The position numbers and the translations under genes were made by a program. This document shows, one piece after another, positions 25,518-33,830 of a stretch of DNA of 51,275 bases. Within the stretch, counting starts at the first letter, position 1. The number at the start of each line of letters is the position of its first letter. The stretch covers positions 1 through 51,275 of IMG/VR virus record IMGVR_UViG_3300050119_000272; one strand, written 5' to 3'. The notes under the pieces are model-generated. The model did not search any database. It saw only the letters and a list, made by a program, of their open reading frames with translations, and had not been told where the DNA came from. This DNA is from a virus.

Positions 25518-26098
25518 TACATATACAGGACGGTTAGGTTCGCCGCCCCGCCGCCGTCGGCCGCGACTGCGATGATGCCGTTCTGTACCTGGACGCCGAT
25601 CGGGAGGCTCGCCTGCGCGACGGTGGAGAAGGTGCCGATCGGGTTTGAGACATCGTAGGCGGTCTGGACGCCTGACTGGGAGCCAGAGGTGTTGATTGAA
25701 TTTGTGCCGGCGATGGCATGGGCTTTTGTGTCGGCCAGCAAGAAGCTATTCGCGGCGAGATCGAGCGAGCTTACGTAGTAGGTAGTGCCCGCCGTGAGGC
25801 CTGTCGGCAGGGCTCCGGTGGTCTGGAGCTGGACAGCGGCGCCTGCCGCAAGGTTGTGGGCAGGCCACGAGACCGCACCCGGGCTTGCCAGGGTGATCGT
25901 GACCGGAGACGACGTGCCGTCGTACAGCTCGATGGTCGATGTGGTGCCGATAGTGTTCACGACTAACCCTACGAGGACACCTAGGCCGGTCTTGATCTGC
26001 TTATAGATGCTTGTGGCCAGGTTCGCAAAGTTGCTTCCGCTCGGGAAGGTTGGAAGTGCGTTGGCTAGGGCCTGGGGAGTGAGCTGGGCGGGGATCAT
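25517..26098 (-). CDS. Virion protein with a tail-type beta module
   Basis: 193 residues. Residues ~75-150 (VSWPAHNLAAGAAVQLQTTG, LPTGLTAGTTYYV, NSFLLADTKAHAIAG) form a second kind of phage repeat domain, frequent in structural proteins as 'HGL-x-aGd-x-V...LPtGl..g..YYV'. The C-terminus (GTFSTVAQASLPIGVQVQNGIIAVAADGG) is unlike known enzymes. It sits among neck genes and is likely a virion decoration. Confidence 0.65.
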   Translation of the reverse strand: MIPAQLTPQALANALPTFPSGSNFANLATSIYKQIKTGLGVLVGLVVNTIGTTSTIELYDGTSSPVTITLASPGAVSWPAHNLAAGAAVQLQTTGALPTGLTAGTTYYVSSLDLAANSFLLADTKAHAIAGTNSINTSGSQSGVQTAYDVSNPIGTFSTVAQASLPIGVQVQNGIIAVAADGGGAANLTVLYM

Positions 26099-26108
26099 CG
26101 GGTTTCCT

Positions 26109-26480
26109 TTATGAGCCGTCCTGGAGGGTTACGACGACGGCGCACCAATCAGGCCACTGCTCGAGCTGCGTGGTGACCTTCCAGATGGTGCCGTCAGAGC
26201 GGGTGACGAGGTCTCCGCCTTTATTCAGCATTCTGATGATGGCGTCGACCTCACCCTCGAAGTACATCCTCCGGAGCGTGCCCTGGAGGTTCATGCTCTC
26301 TATCTGGCGCAGGTCCTTGCCCGTCAGGGCCTGTATCTGAGCCTGGATGGTGTCCGTCGTATATGCCGGCGATTGAGAGCCGTCAGGGTTGAGAGCGTAG
26401 CCGGTGCTCTCTGAGACGGCGACCGTCTCGAAGGGATTGACGACCCCCACGGCCCCGGAGGTGAGGCCGAGGAGGTCCAC
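26109..26480 (-). CDS. Neck-region protein of unknown function
   Basis: 123 residues. DLRQIESMNLQGTLRRMYFEGE...GGDLVTRSDGTIWKVTTQLEQWPDWCAVVVTLQ is seen in phage proteins between head-tail connector and terminator genes. It is probably a head-tail joining component. The name is by position and general resemblance. Confidence 0.6.
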   Translation of the reverse strand: MDLLGLTSGAVGVVNPFETVAVSESTGYALNPDGSQSPAYTTDTIQAQIQALTGKDLRQIESMNLQGTLRRMYFEGEVDAIIRMLNKGGDLVTRSDGTIWKVTTQLEQWPDWCAVVVTLQDGS

Positions 26481-26483
26481 GGC

Positions 26484-27140
26484 TTAAAGCTCGACGGCCG
26501 AGACGCTGACGTTTGAGAGGCCGCCCGAAGAGGCTGTCGCCAAGGACTTGGCGGCGAGGTCTAGCCAGTAGGCGGTGTTGAGCGTCAAGCCGGTGATGAC
26601 GGCCGAGGTGGAGAAGGGCACCGCGACGTCGGCTGCGGTGACGATCGCCGGATTGGTGTATGACTGGACCGTGCCGACCTGGGTGCCGGCCAGGGCCGCC
26701 GCATTTGCGGGCGCCGCTCCGGTGCCGTATGAGAGCTGGTGCTCGATGCCGTCGCCGGCGGTCACGGTCGAAGCGATGACCGTGCCGGAGATGGTGAGGA
26801 GGACCTTGCCAGAACGGACCGGGGTGATGGAGCCGGCAAGCCCCTGCATGAAGTAAGCCGAGGTGCTGGATGGCGCAACGGGCGCGGCGACAGCTTTCTG
26901 ATCGGTGGCACCGACGACGAAGTTTGCTTCGCTGGCGATCTGTTCCCAGGCGGCAGCGCCGACGGCCGAGCTGGTGCAGATGTATACCGCAGAGCCGTAA
27001 AGCCAGATCGAGCCGGGCTCATAGCCTTGCGTTGAGTCGTTGCCCACAACGGGGGTGCCGGTCGCGACGAGATTATTGATGACCGCGAAGTTCGCGGGGC
27101 GGGAGCCTTGGTTCGAGTCCCAAAGGGTCAGCTTCGACAT
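26484..27140 (-). CDS. Probable virion decoration protein
   Basis: 218 residues. The N-terminus (GYEPGSIWLYGSAVYICTSS..AAWEQI) resembles short modules in fibre-type proteins. The rest is a beta-sandwich-like, Ser/Thr/Ala-rich region, with a fibronectin-like stretch (ITGLTLNTAYWLDLAAKSLA). It lies between neck genes. A surface or neck appendage is plausible; no firm family. Confidence 0.6.
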   Translation of the reverse strand: MSKLTLWDSNQGSRPANFAVINNLVATGTPVVGNDSTQGYEPGSIWLYGSAVYICTSSAVGAAAWEQIASEANFVVGATDQKAVAAPVAPSSTSAYFMQGLAGSITPVRSGKVLLTISGTVIASTVTAGDGIEHQLSYGTGAAPANAAALAGTQVGTVQSYTNPAIVTAADVAVPFSTSAVITGLTLNTAYWLDLAAKSLATASSGGLSNVSVSAVEL

Positions 27141-27271
27141 TGCGTTCTCCGGTTAGAGGGGTTCATTCGGTCTACAGAGCCTCCCCTTCAAGGAGGCGGA
27201 AATCTTTGCCTTCGTCTCTTCCGATCTCTTCTTTCCGGACCAGTGTCCTACCCTTCCGGTCAGAGCAGAGC

Positions 27272-27778
27272 TTATGTTTTTCCTATGCTCCTCCGAGAGA
27301 ATGTACGGCCGCGCATCTTTTTCTTCGCAGCCTCGGTATGCTTCCAGCCCTTCTGGGTACGAATCTTTTCACGGGTATCTTCAGAGACAAGACGGCCCCG
27401 CAACTTCTCCGACTTCCTTCTCCTTGTTTCTTCAGAATCTTTTGTACCAAGCATTCTCTTGCTTTGCCTGGCTTTAGATTCCTCAGACCACTTCAAACCT
27501 AGCGTGTTAGAAGCGCAAGGGCTCAAATTATATTCAGGTCTAAACCTGTCTATAACAAGCTGCTCGTACAAGAGAAGGTCGACCCTCCTGCATACGATCA
27601 ATTTTAAAAAAGATAGGCGGCCGTTGTATTTGTTCCAGGCGTTTTGGAGATACCTATTCTTATGATTCCCACGGGAGAGGTCCCTCTTATGAAGGCTCCA
27701 TCTCTTTTCAAAATCAACGGTGCTTCCGATATAAAACTTTCCCGAAGGAGAGGTTATCGAATAGATACCACTGATCAC
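27272..27778 (-). CDS. GIY-YIG homing endonuclease with NUMOD3-type repeats
   Basis: 168 residues. GIYSITSPSGKFYIGST begins the GIY-YIG core, with R26-region DFEKRWSLH and YEQLVIDRF as further motifs. The tail has repeated KARQSKRML/EETRRRKSEKLRG/EDTREKIRTQ-type segments, like NUMOD3 DNA-binding motifs. It is clearly less GC-rich than its neighbours and basic, and its start overlaps the upstream stop (ATGA). A free-standing homing endonuclease inserted among neck genes fits; its cleavage site is unknown. Confidence 0.9.
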   Translation of the reverse strand: MISGIYSITSPSGKFYIGSTVDFEKRWSLHKRDLSRGNHKNRYLQNAWNKYNGRLSFLKLIVCRRVDLLLYEQLVIDRFRPEYNLSPCASNTLGLKWSEESKARQSKRMLGTKDSEETRRRKSEKLRGRLVSEDTREKIRTQKGWKHTEAAKKKMRGRTFSRRSIGKT

Positions 27779-28260
27779 TTCATCTCCACCTCGTGGTCGA
27801 CGGAGTTTAGCATGTGTGCGCTATCTATTAAAGGCTTATCGAACCCTTTCCTGGCGATCGTCGAAGGGGCCAGGGGCGGGGACGTGAGGTCGCGTATGGA
27901 CTGCTGGAGTTGGCCGCCTACTGCAGCGCCTACGACCGTGAGGGTCCTCTCGACATCATAGTTGTTCCTCTTCAGCTGCAGGGCCATCGCGTCGGGCCAC
28001 TCCGGCTTCTTCGCTGCTATCATCCTACGGAAGAACGGCCTGGGGAGGACAAAGTATGACCCCTCGTCGTCGCCTTTCTTGACCGTGTGGCCGTATTCGT
28101 TGAGCGAAGCTACCTCGGCGACGCTCTGTCCCGTTTCTGGATAAGTGGCGCCCTCGAGGAAGCCGACGCGCACGCTTCCGGATCGGATCTTGCCGGCGAA
28201 GGCCTTTATCGCAGGGCCGAACTTGTCGCCGCCGCTCACGCCCTTCGTCACGTCAGCCAC
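27775..28260 (-). CDS. Tail completion/neck protein, HK97 gp10-like
   Basis: 161 residues from the GTG at 28260, overlapping the DUF4054 stop by 8 bases; an upstream in-frame GTG at 28290 would add 10 residues and overlap more. VRVGFLEGATYPETGQ, VASLNEYGH and LPRPFFRRMI are the typical motifs of HK97 gp10-like/virion morphogenesis proteins joining head and tail. Its stop is overlapped by the homing endonuclease start. Confidence 0.78.
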   Translation of the reverse strand: MADVTKGVSGGDKFGPAIKAFAGKIRSGSVRVGFLEGATYPETGQSVAEVASLNEYGHTVKKGDDEGSYFVLPRPFFRRMIAAKKPEWPDAMALQLKRNNYDVERTLTVVGAAVGGQLQQSIRDLTSPPLAPSTIARKGFDKPLIDSAHMLNSVDHEVEMK

Positions 28261-28729
28261 TTCCGTTAGGATAAAGCCATGGAAGCCCACCGGACGAGGC
28301 CGGCCCGGCGCCGAAGGTGCTCTGCGGCTTGTAGTGCGAGAGGCGGTAGGGGAGCGAGGCCTGCCAGTAAGCCGCGCCGTATTTCGTTTGTTGGTACCAC
28401 TGCGCCGTGCCGGGAGGATAGTCGTTCACGAAGGTCGCAGATACCGACCCCTGGGTCGCGCTGCCGATCCGCCCCGGCGGCGTCGCAGAGCTCGCCCCGG
28501 ACGCCGTCGTAGGAGAGTTCAGCTGTGCGATGTGAGCCGTTAGCATGTACAGCATCATCGTCAGGGCCTGGACCTGGCGGACGACGTTCAGATTGTTTGC
28601 GCAGTAGAGCGTTGCCTCCGTGAAGTACATCTGGGCCGACCCGGAGGACACGGCGGCGAACTCCGGATAGCGTGCGACCCAGTTGTCATAATTGAAGACG
28701 ACTGGGGGCACGCATCCGGGGCCGCTCAT
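28253..28729 (-). CDS. Head-tail adaptor (DUF4054-like)
   Basis: 158 residues. VVFNYDNWVARYPEFAAVS, YFTEATLYCANN and MMLYMLTAHIAQLNSP match DUF4054 phage proteins, which form part of the connector between portal and tail. TGATG coupling to the upstream gene. Confidence 0.8.
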   Translation of the reverse strand: MSGPGCVPPVVFNYDNWVARYPEFAAVSSGSAQMYFTEATLYCANNLNVVRQVQALTMMLYMLTAHIAQLNSPTTASGASSATPPGRIGSATQGSVSATFVNDYPPGTAQWYQQTKYGAAYWQASLPYRLSHYKPQSTFGAGPASSGGLPWLYPNGSG

Positions 28730-29259
28730 CAGGCTGCCTGGTTCGACGGCTGCTCGTCGGCCACGACGACCGCGTCGACGAACTTGCCATCGCGGTTGCG
28801 TTTCTTGTCGACACGGGGATCGCTCCTGCGCAGGAGGGGCTCGAGGCCGCTGCGGGTGGCTTCATGGTCCTTGGCGAAGGCGGCGGCATCCTCACCGCTG
28901 GCGTAAGCGCGGATCAGGTGGTTGAGGACCACGGGGGAGTCCTTGTGCTGCTTCAGCCAGGTCTCCCACACCTCTTTCGGGACGCCGTGGGTAAGGGCAT
29001 AGCCGGCCACGATGGGGTAATTCGGGGTCGCGCCCGCCGGCACCCGTGTGCCGTGGACTACGTATTGCTGTCCGGTGCTTCGCCAGACAGCGACCTTCCT
29101 CATGCCGCCGCCGAGGACAGGCTCCGAGCCGGCCTCCTCACGGAAACACTCGAGGACAAGACCCGTCGGGTGCTTTAGGGCGACGGTGACCGTCTCGGTC
29201 CCGGTGGCGGGTTTCGGCGTTGCTTTTGCCGGGGCATCCGGCTTAGTCGTTTCGGTCAT
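28729..29259 (-). CDS. Hypothetical head-region protein
   Basis: 176 residues from the ATG at 29259 behind GGAGAGACC; a longer frame to 29313 would run into the terminator. After a low-complexity Lys/Pro/Thr N-terminus, a compact domain follows (VALKHPTGLVLECFREE...GYALTHGVPKEVWETWLKQH). C-terminal residues are charged. Located between capsid and connector genes; function unknown. Confidence 0.65.
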   Translation of the reverse strand: MTETTKPDAPAKATPKPATGTETVTVALKHPTGLVLECFREEAGSEPVLGGGMRKVAVWRSTGQQYVVHGTRVPAGATPNYPIVAGYALTHGVPKEVWETWLKQHKDSPVVLNHLIRAYASGEDAAAFAKDHEATRSGLEPLLRRSDPRVDKKRNRDGKFVDAVVVADEQPSNQAA

Positions 29260-29311
29260 GGTCTCTCCGTTTGGTGTGCGGTTTCGAATCCCGGCGTTGT
29301 GCAGGGCTCTC

Positions 29312-29350
29312 ATAAAAAAGCAACGGACTCGCGTCCGCTGCTTTTTCTTA
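29312..29350 (-). terminator. Rho-independent terminator after the capsid gene
   Basis: On the minus strand AGCAGCGGAC-GCGA-GTCCGTTGCT forms a 10-bp stem (one G-U pair) followed by TTTTTT. It lies 19 bases after the capsid gene and should give more capsid mRNA than downstream connector mRNA. Confidence 0.85.
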
Positions 29351-29368
29351 GTCTTGTCGTCAGGAGGC

Positions 29369-30481
29369 TCAGACCCCGAGCATGCTCGCGATGGCGAACG
29401 GCTGCTTGATAATCGCGCCCCAGGTGCCGCCGGTGAGCTTCTGGCGGTAGGAGGAAGCGCCGACCACGATCTTGTGGGCGCGCATCTTCTCGCCGAAGGA
29501 GACCGACGCCGTCTTCTGACCTTCGACCGCTGCGGCGATCAGCTGGATCAAGTTGCCGGCCACGAGCCCCTGGTTGTTCGAGGCGGTCTGCTGCCCGTAC
29601 TGCACCGCGGTCTTCACGGTCAGGTTCGGGAAGTTCTTCTTCAGCAGGTCCTCGACATTCACCGCGAAGGCATTCGTGGTGGTCAGGGCCATCGCGACGG
29701 CGGGAGACATCGCAAGGGTCATCTTCGACTTGGCGTCGATGAGGCCATTGCTCTGGTTCACCGCGGCCAGGAAGACAGCCTGGATGTCGGAGAAGATTTC
29801 GTTCGCAGACGCCACGACGGCGCCATTCACGATCCACTTGGTACCGCCATAGGCCTTCGGCGCTGGGGACAGCGACGCCGGCAGGTTGGGGTCGTTGAGC
29901 GCCCCGTAGGTCTGCAGGTTGACGACGCCGAACGCGTACGTGAGGTTCTCGTACTTGTTCATCGTCAGGGACGCGGCGCGGTCCTGCTCGGAGACCCACG
30001 ACAGCTTCGCCAGGCCCATGCGTTCCAGCTCCAGCTCTCCGTATTCCTTGAAGGTCTGGTACAGGTACTGCTGGCGCTGGGGCCAGTTGACATTGGCGCC
30101 GGCGCTGCCGTTCTCGTTGTAGTCGCCGTACGAGCTCACCTCGCCGGTGTGCTCGACCATCGGGAAGAAGGCCGTCTGTGTGGTCCAGTCGCCCTTTTTC
30201 TCTTCGGTAAAGATGTCCGCCATCATATTGGCGGCGAACAGCACGTCGACGGTCTCTGGGTCGACCCAGTTGGTGAGGAAGGCTGGAACAGCCGAGTTGG
30301 CCGCGGTGCTCAGCGAAGGCTGGGCGTCCATCGCCAGCCTCGCCTGTCGGAAGTCCTGCTTGAAGTGCTCCGGGAGGTATCCCTTCGCGTCGGGCATGAT
30401 CATGCCCTTGAGGGCCAGCACCGGGGCGTCTTCACGCCACGCCGCTTGTCCCTCGGAGAGAGTCCTGCAACGAAAAGTCAT
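29369..30481 (-). CDS. Major capsid protein (DUF2184 family)
   Basis: 370 residues behind AAAGGAGACGACCAGA. The protein carries the family signatures FLTNWVDPETVDVLF, MMADIFTEEKKGDW, the FPMVEHTGEVSSYGDY stretch and a C-terminal ASSYRQKLTGGTWGAIIKQP, all typical of DUF2184 HK97-fold capsid proteins. A cement protein and a protease/scaffold gene are immediately upstream and a terminator lies downstream, supporting the assignment. Confidence 0.92.
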   Translation of the reverse strand: MTFRCRTLSEGQAAWREDAPVLALKGMIMPDAKGYLPEHFKQDFRQARLAMDAQPSLSTAANSAVPAFLTNWVDPETVDVLFAANMMADIFTEEKKGDWTTQTAFFPMVEHTGEVSSYGDYNENGSAGANVNWPQRQQYLYQTFKEYGELELERMGLAKLSWVSEQDRAASLTMNKYENLTYAFGVVNLQTYGALNDPNLPASLSPAPKAYGGTKWIVNGAVVASANEIFSDIQAVFLAAVNQSNGLIDAKSKMTLAMSPAVAMALTTTNAFAVNVEDLLKKNFPNLTVKTAVQYGQQTASNNQGLVAGNLIQLIAAAVEGQKTASVSFGEKMRAHKIVVGASSYRQKLTGGTWGAIIKQPFAIASMLGV

Positions 30482-30527
30482 TCTGGTCGTCTCCTTTTAG
30501 AGAGGGTCAGGGGGTTGGTGGCTGGGG

Positions 30528-31487
30528 TCAGCCGAGGGATTTGTCGGACATCTTCACGACCTCGCCGGGGAGCCCCGTCGAGCGCGCGAACCACTTGGTC
30601 TCGATCGTGTTGCTGCCCACGATGGTCGCCGAGCTGACCACGGTGTTGTTGTTCACGACCGAGGTGCCGCTGGAGCCGCCCGCGCCGGTTGCGAGGTAGG
30701 TGATCACGGTCGGGGGAACAAGCACGACGCCCGTGCCGGTCAGGACCTGGCCAACGGCGAACGCGCCGGTGACCGTGCCGTTGGACAGGAGGCCGTAGGC
30801 GCCCGCGATGGTCTGCGGGGTCGAGATGGACTGCTCGCCGGTGTCGATCAGGTAGGTGCCGGCGCCGAACGCAGTACCGGTGAGCTGCTTGACCACGGTG
30901 CCGACCACACCCGAGCTGGTGATGTAAGAGCCGGGATAGATGTCCCCAGTCACCACGCCGCCGGAGGTGTTCAGGATATTCCCGACCAGCGTGCTGAGGG
31001 TGGCGCTCCAGGTCTCGGCCGCGATCGAGGCCGTGGCGCCGGAGCCGCCACCGGAAACCGTTCCGGGGGCTGCGAAGGAGACGCTGCCGTCGTTGATGTT
31101 GGCGAAGGCCTTCTGGCCGTTCTGCGCCTGGGTAGCGCCGTTGTTGTAGGTCCAGAAGCCGCCGCCGATCATCAACGTGACCCCGAAGCCAGACTGGATC
31201 GTCAGGCCCGAAGAGGCCAGGTAGTTGACGATGAGGCCCTGCTGCTCGCGGTGGATGAAGCCCGATGGCGCGCCAAGGCCGAAGCTGTTGACGAGCGACG
31301 GCGTGCCATCCCCGTCGGGCGGAAAGGTCGCCCAGGCGAAGTGGCCAACCGTGCAGCCATTTGCGCCCGCCACAAGCCCGCCGGGGCCTGCGTCAAAGCT
31401 GTACCTGGGGTTCTTGTCGCAGTAGTCGCCGATCACTCCCGGGGCCTGCGAGACATTGACCTGGGACTGGAAATCGCCTTGATTCAT
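30528..31487 (-). CDS. Capsid cement protein (gp24-like) with two repeat modules
   Basis: 319 residues. VNVSQAPGVIGDYCDKNP and DAGPGGLVAGANGCTVGHFAW match structural cement proteins of the gp24 type that stabilise capsids. Residues ~158-225 and 229-288 are copies of the repeated beta-type module (VVKQLTGTAFGAGTYLI, GTVTGAFAVGQVLTGTGVVL), one of four virion proteins here with it. The extension is expected to project from the capsid surface. Confidence 0.8.
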   Translation of the reverse strand: MNQGDFQSQVNVSQAPGVIGDYCDKNPRYSFDAGPGGLVAGANGCTVGHFAWATFPPDGDGTPSLVNSFGLGAPSGFIHREQQGLIVNYLASSGLTIQSGFGVTLMIGGGFWTYNNGATQAQNGQKAFANINDGSVSFAAPGTVSGGGSGATASIAAETWSATLSTLVGNILNTSGGVVTGDIYPGSYITSSGVVGTVVKQLTGTAFGAGTYLIDTGEQSISTPQTIAGAYGLLSNGTVTGAFAVGQVLTGTGVVLVPPTVITYLATGAGGSSGTSVVNNNTVVSSATIVGSNTIETKWFARSTGLPGEVVKMSDKSLG

Positions 31488-31532
31488 GACGTCGTGTTCC
31501 TTGTCTTAAGAGGGGTTTTGGTGGGACGCCGA

Positions 31533-33617
31533 TCAGGCGTTGCTGATGCGTTCGAGGCCGGCCAGCCGCGAGGAGGATGCGGCCGAGGGCTCGTAGATCG
31601 CCGCATCATGGGTCAGCTCCCGGACGCCGTTCTCGCTGCCCGGCTTCGGCTGGGCGAGGAGGATGGACTTCAGGGCAGTCGGGTGGACACCCGCGACGTC
31701 GACCTTGAGGCCGTCGAGGGCTGCCTTGTAGACATCCTCGGCGCTGTCGAAGGCCAAGCCGACCTTGCCGACATAGGGTTCAACGAACTCACGGGCCTCG
31801 GCGATCTCACGCATGGTCTTGATCGTCGAGAGACGGGTGGTTTCAGAGGCTACGGAAATAGCCGCGTCCATAGCCTTGCGGTCCATACCCTTCTCTTCAG
31901 GCTGGCCATCCTTAGCCTTGCCGCCGCCTTCGTCGCCTTCTTCGTTCTCCATGGCCGCTTCGGCCTGGGCGTCCATGCCGTCGAGCTTGCCCATGACCTC
32001 GTCCAGGGCCGCACAGGCCTTGGCATCCATGCCGGTCGACTTCTTGAGTTCGTCCATGGCCTTGTCGCGGGCCTTGCGCTTCGCGTCCTTGGCCGCCATC
32101 ATCTTGGCGTCCTTGGCGCGCTTCTTGTCCTCGGCCTTCTTCTTCTCCTCGGCGATGGCCTCGTCCTTGGCCTTCGCCTTCATCTCTTCGGCGTTCATCG
32201 GGAGGCCAGAGGACGGGTCGGCGTCGCAACCTTCGGTTACGTCCTCCTTCTCGAAGGCGTCGAAGGCGAGCAGGACAGGCTCAATCTTGGCATCCTGCGC
32301 CAGCGGGACGGCGCGGAGGGCCGCGATGATTTGCGGCTTTCTCTGGGCGAGGTTCCTCGCCGAGACGCCGTCGAAAAGGACGCCGACGTCGAGCTTGGAG
32401 TCCTTGGCCAGGATCGGGGCCATCAGGGCGCCGACGCCGGCTGCCATGTAGAGGCCCTTGCGGGAAAGCAGTGATTTCATGACGACTTCTCCATTTTGAG
32501 TGGGTGTGGTTTCTTCGGCCGGTTTGCTGTCTGCGACGAGGACGTCGGCTCCGGCCCTCCCCGCTGGCACGAGTGCCTCGTGATTGAAACTGATATTAGT
32601 CATACGTCCGTCGTACGGCGCCCCTTGATACTCGCCGGGCTCCATGACCGCGACGTAGTGATAGGAGGCGGACAGCTCGCAGCGGCTCTTGTTCTCGATG
32701 CCGCTGATGCCCTCGCGGTCCCAAACCGTCATGCTGTTGTAGAGGTAGGGGTGGACGAACTCGGCGTCTGTCCCCATGGCGCCGACGACCAACTCGCGCG
32801 GGTGTTGATCGGCGCTCGAGCCCTCGTGGATGAGCATTACCGGCTTGCCGTTCAGCGTCTTGGCCGCCCTGGACAGCTCGGCCGGATCACGAAGCATCCG
32901 GTACTTCTTCAGGGGCTCCAGGCCGAGGGCCTCGGAGCCGGGTATCTCGTTGCCGCGGTACTCGCAGACGTTAGCCTTGGAGCAGGGGGTGCGGCTGACG
33001 TGGAGGTGGCCGTCGACGTCGTAGGTGCGGACGGATTGGTAGTCGAGGGCCAGGCGGTCGTTGGCCGCGGCGTGCTCAGGTTCCTTCTGCTCCTCGCGCG
33101 TCCATTTGGCGAAGTTCTTCCGGAGGCTATCCCAGTCCTCGGGCTTCATGTCGTTCGCGACGCCGAGGCCGTCGGTCAGAACGCGCTTCACCGACGGGTG
33201 CAGCGGGCCAGGCAGCTGGTCGACCGAAGCCCAGCAGTACCCGGTGTGCTCGGCGTCGAGGACCGGGACGAACTTGTCTTCAGCCGGGTTCACGAAGGTG
33301 GTGAAGGCCATGCCATTCGGCGTGGCCAGGCGGTCGACGGGCCTGAGCGCCCTGGCGGACACGTCCTGCTTTATCTCTTCGCGGCACTCGCGTACCGCGG
33401 CCTCCTCGGCTGTCTCGCCACCCTCGGCCTTGCCTCCGGGAAACCCCCAGTGGCCGCCGTAGTTCTTCTCGTCGGACGAGCGGCGCAGCAGGAGCACGTC
33501 ACCATCCGGGGCGACGAAGATGATTCCAGCCGCGATCGGGGCGTCAGGCTTGGCCAAGGCTCCGTCGGCGGCGACGAAGTCTTTGCGGACAACCTTGGGG
33601 ACGCCGAGGGTACTCAT
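31533..33617 (-). CDS. Nudix hydrolase-head protease (DUF2213)-scaffold fusion
   Basis: 694 residues from the ATG at 33617 (TGATG with the upstream stop). Residues ~25-145 are a Nudix domain with the box GGKAEGGETAEEAAVRECRE (G-x5-E-x7-RE-x2-EE complete). Residues ~190-385 match DUF2213 phage head proteases: VSRTPCSKANVCEYRG, LNGKPVMLIHEG, SYHYVAVMEPGEYQGAPYDG, NHEALVPAGRAGADV. The last ~300 are highly charged helix, like scaffold (DEAIAEEKKKAEDKKRAKD). It should cleave and assemble proheads. A Nudix front end on this protein is unusual. Confidence 0.82.
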   Translation of the reverse strand: MSTLGVPKVVRKDFVAADGALAKPDAPIAAGIIFVAPDGDVLLLRRSSDEKNYGGHWGFPGGKAEGGETAEEAAVRECREEIKQDVSARALRPVDRLATPNGMAFTTFVNPAEDKFVPVLDAEHTGYCWASVDQLPGPLHPSVKRVLTDGLGVANDMKPEDWDSLRKNFAKWTREEQKEPEHAAANDRLALDYQSVRTYDVDGHLHVSRTPCSKANVCEYRGNEIPGSEALGLEPLKKYRMLRDPAELSRAAKTLNGKPVMLIHEGSSADQHPRELVVGAMGTDAEFVHPYLYNSMTVWDREGISGIENKSRCELSASYHYVAVMEPGEYQGAPYDGRMTNISFNHEALVPAGRAGADVLVADSKPAEETTPTQNGEVVMKSLLSRKGLYMAAGVGALMAPILAKDSKLDVGVLFDGVSARNLAQRKPQIIAALRAVPLAQDAKIEPVLLAFDAFEKEDVTEGCDADPSSGLPMNAEEMKAKAKDEAIAEEKKKAEDKKRAKDAKMMAAKDAKRKARDKAMDELKKSTGMDAKACAALDEVMGKLDGMDAQAEAAMENEEGDEGGGKAKDGQPEEKGMDRKAMDAAISVASETTRLSTIKTMREIAEAREFVEPYVGKVGLAFDSAEDVYKAALDGLKVDVAGVHPTALKSILLAQPKPGSENGVRELTHDAAIYEPSAASSSRLAGLERISNA

Positions 33618-33811
33618 CAGCAACTCCCGGCTGGGGTGAGGTTGGCGAGCTTCCTGGCCTCCTCATTCATGCGGAGGAAGAAGGGCTCGAGGGTCGAGGC
33701 CGACAGCTCGGGCATCGCCTTGGCGAAGGTCGCGGTGACCTCGTCCATGCCTAGCGTCCGCGAGGACATGAACATGGAGGCGCCGGGATGGAGCTTGAGC
33801 TCGAGGAGCAT
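33617..33811 (-). CDS. Small hypothetical protein
   Basis: 64 residues from ATG 33811 behind GAAGGATAC. Helical (MDEVTATFAKAMPELSASTL); its stop shares a base with the next start (TGATG). No family recognised. Longer in-frame starts run into the upstream gene. Confidence 0.55.
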   Translation of the reverse strand: MLLELKLHPGASMFMSSRTLGMDEVTATFAKAMPELSASTLEPFFLRMNEEARKLANLTPAGSC

Positions 33812-33830
33812 CGTATCCTTCAGAGTTGTT

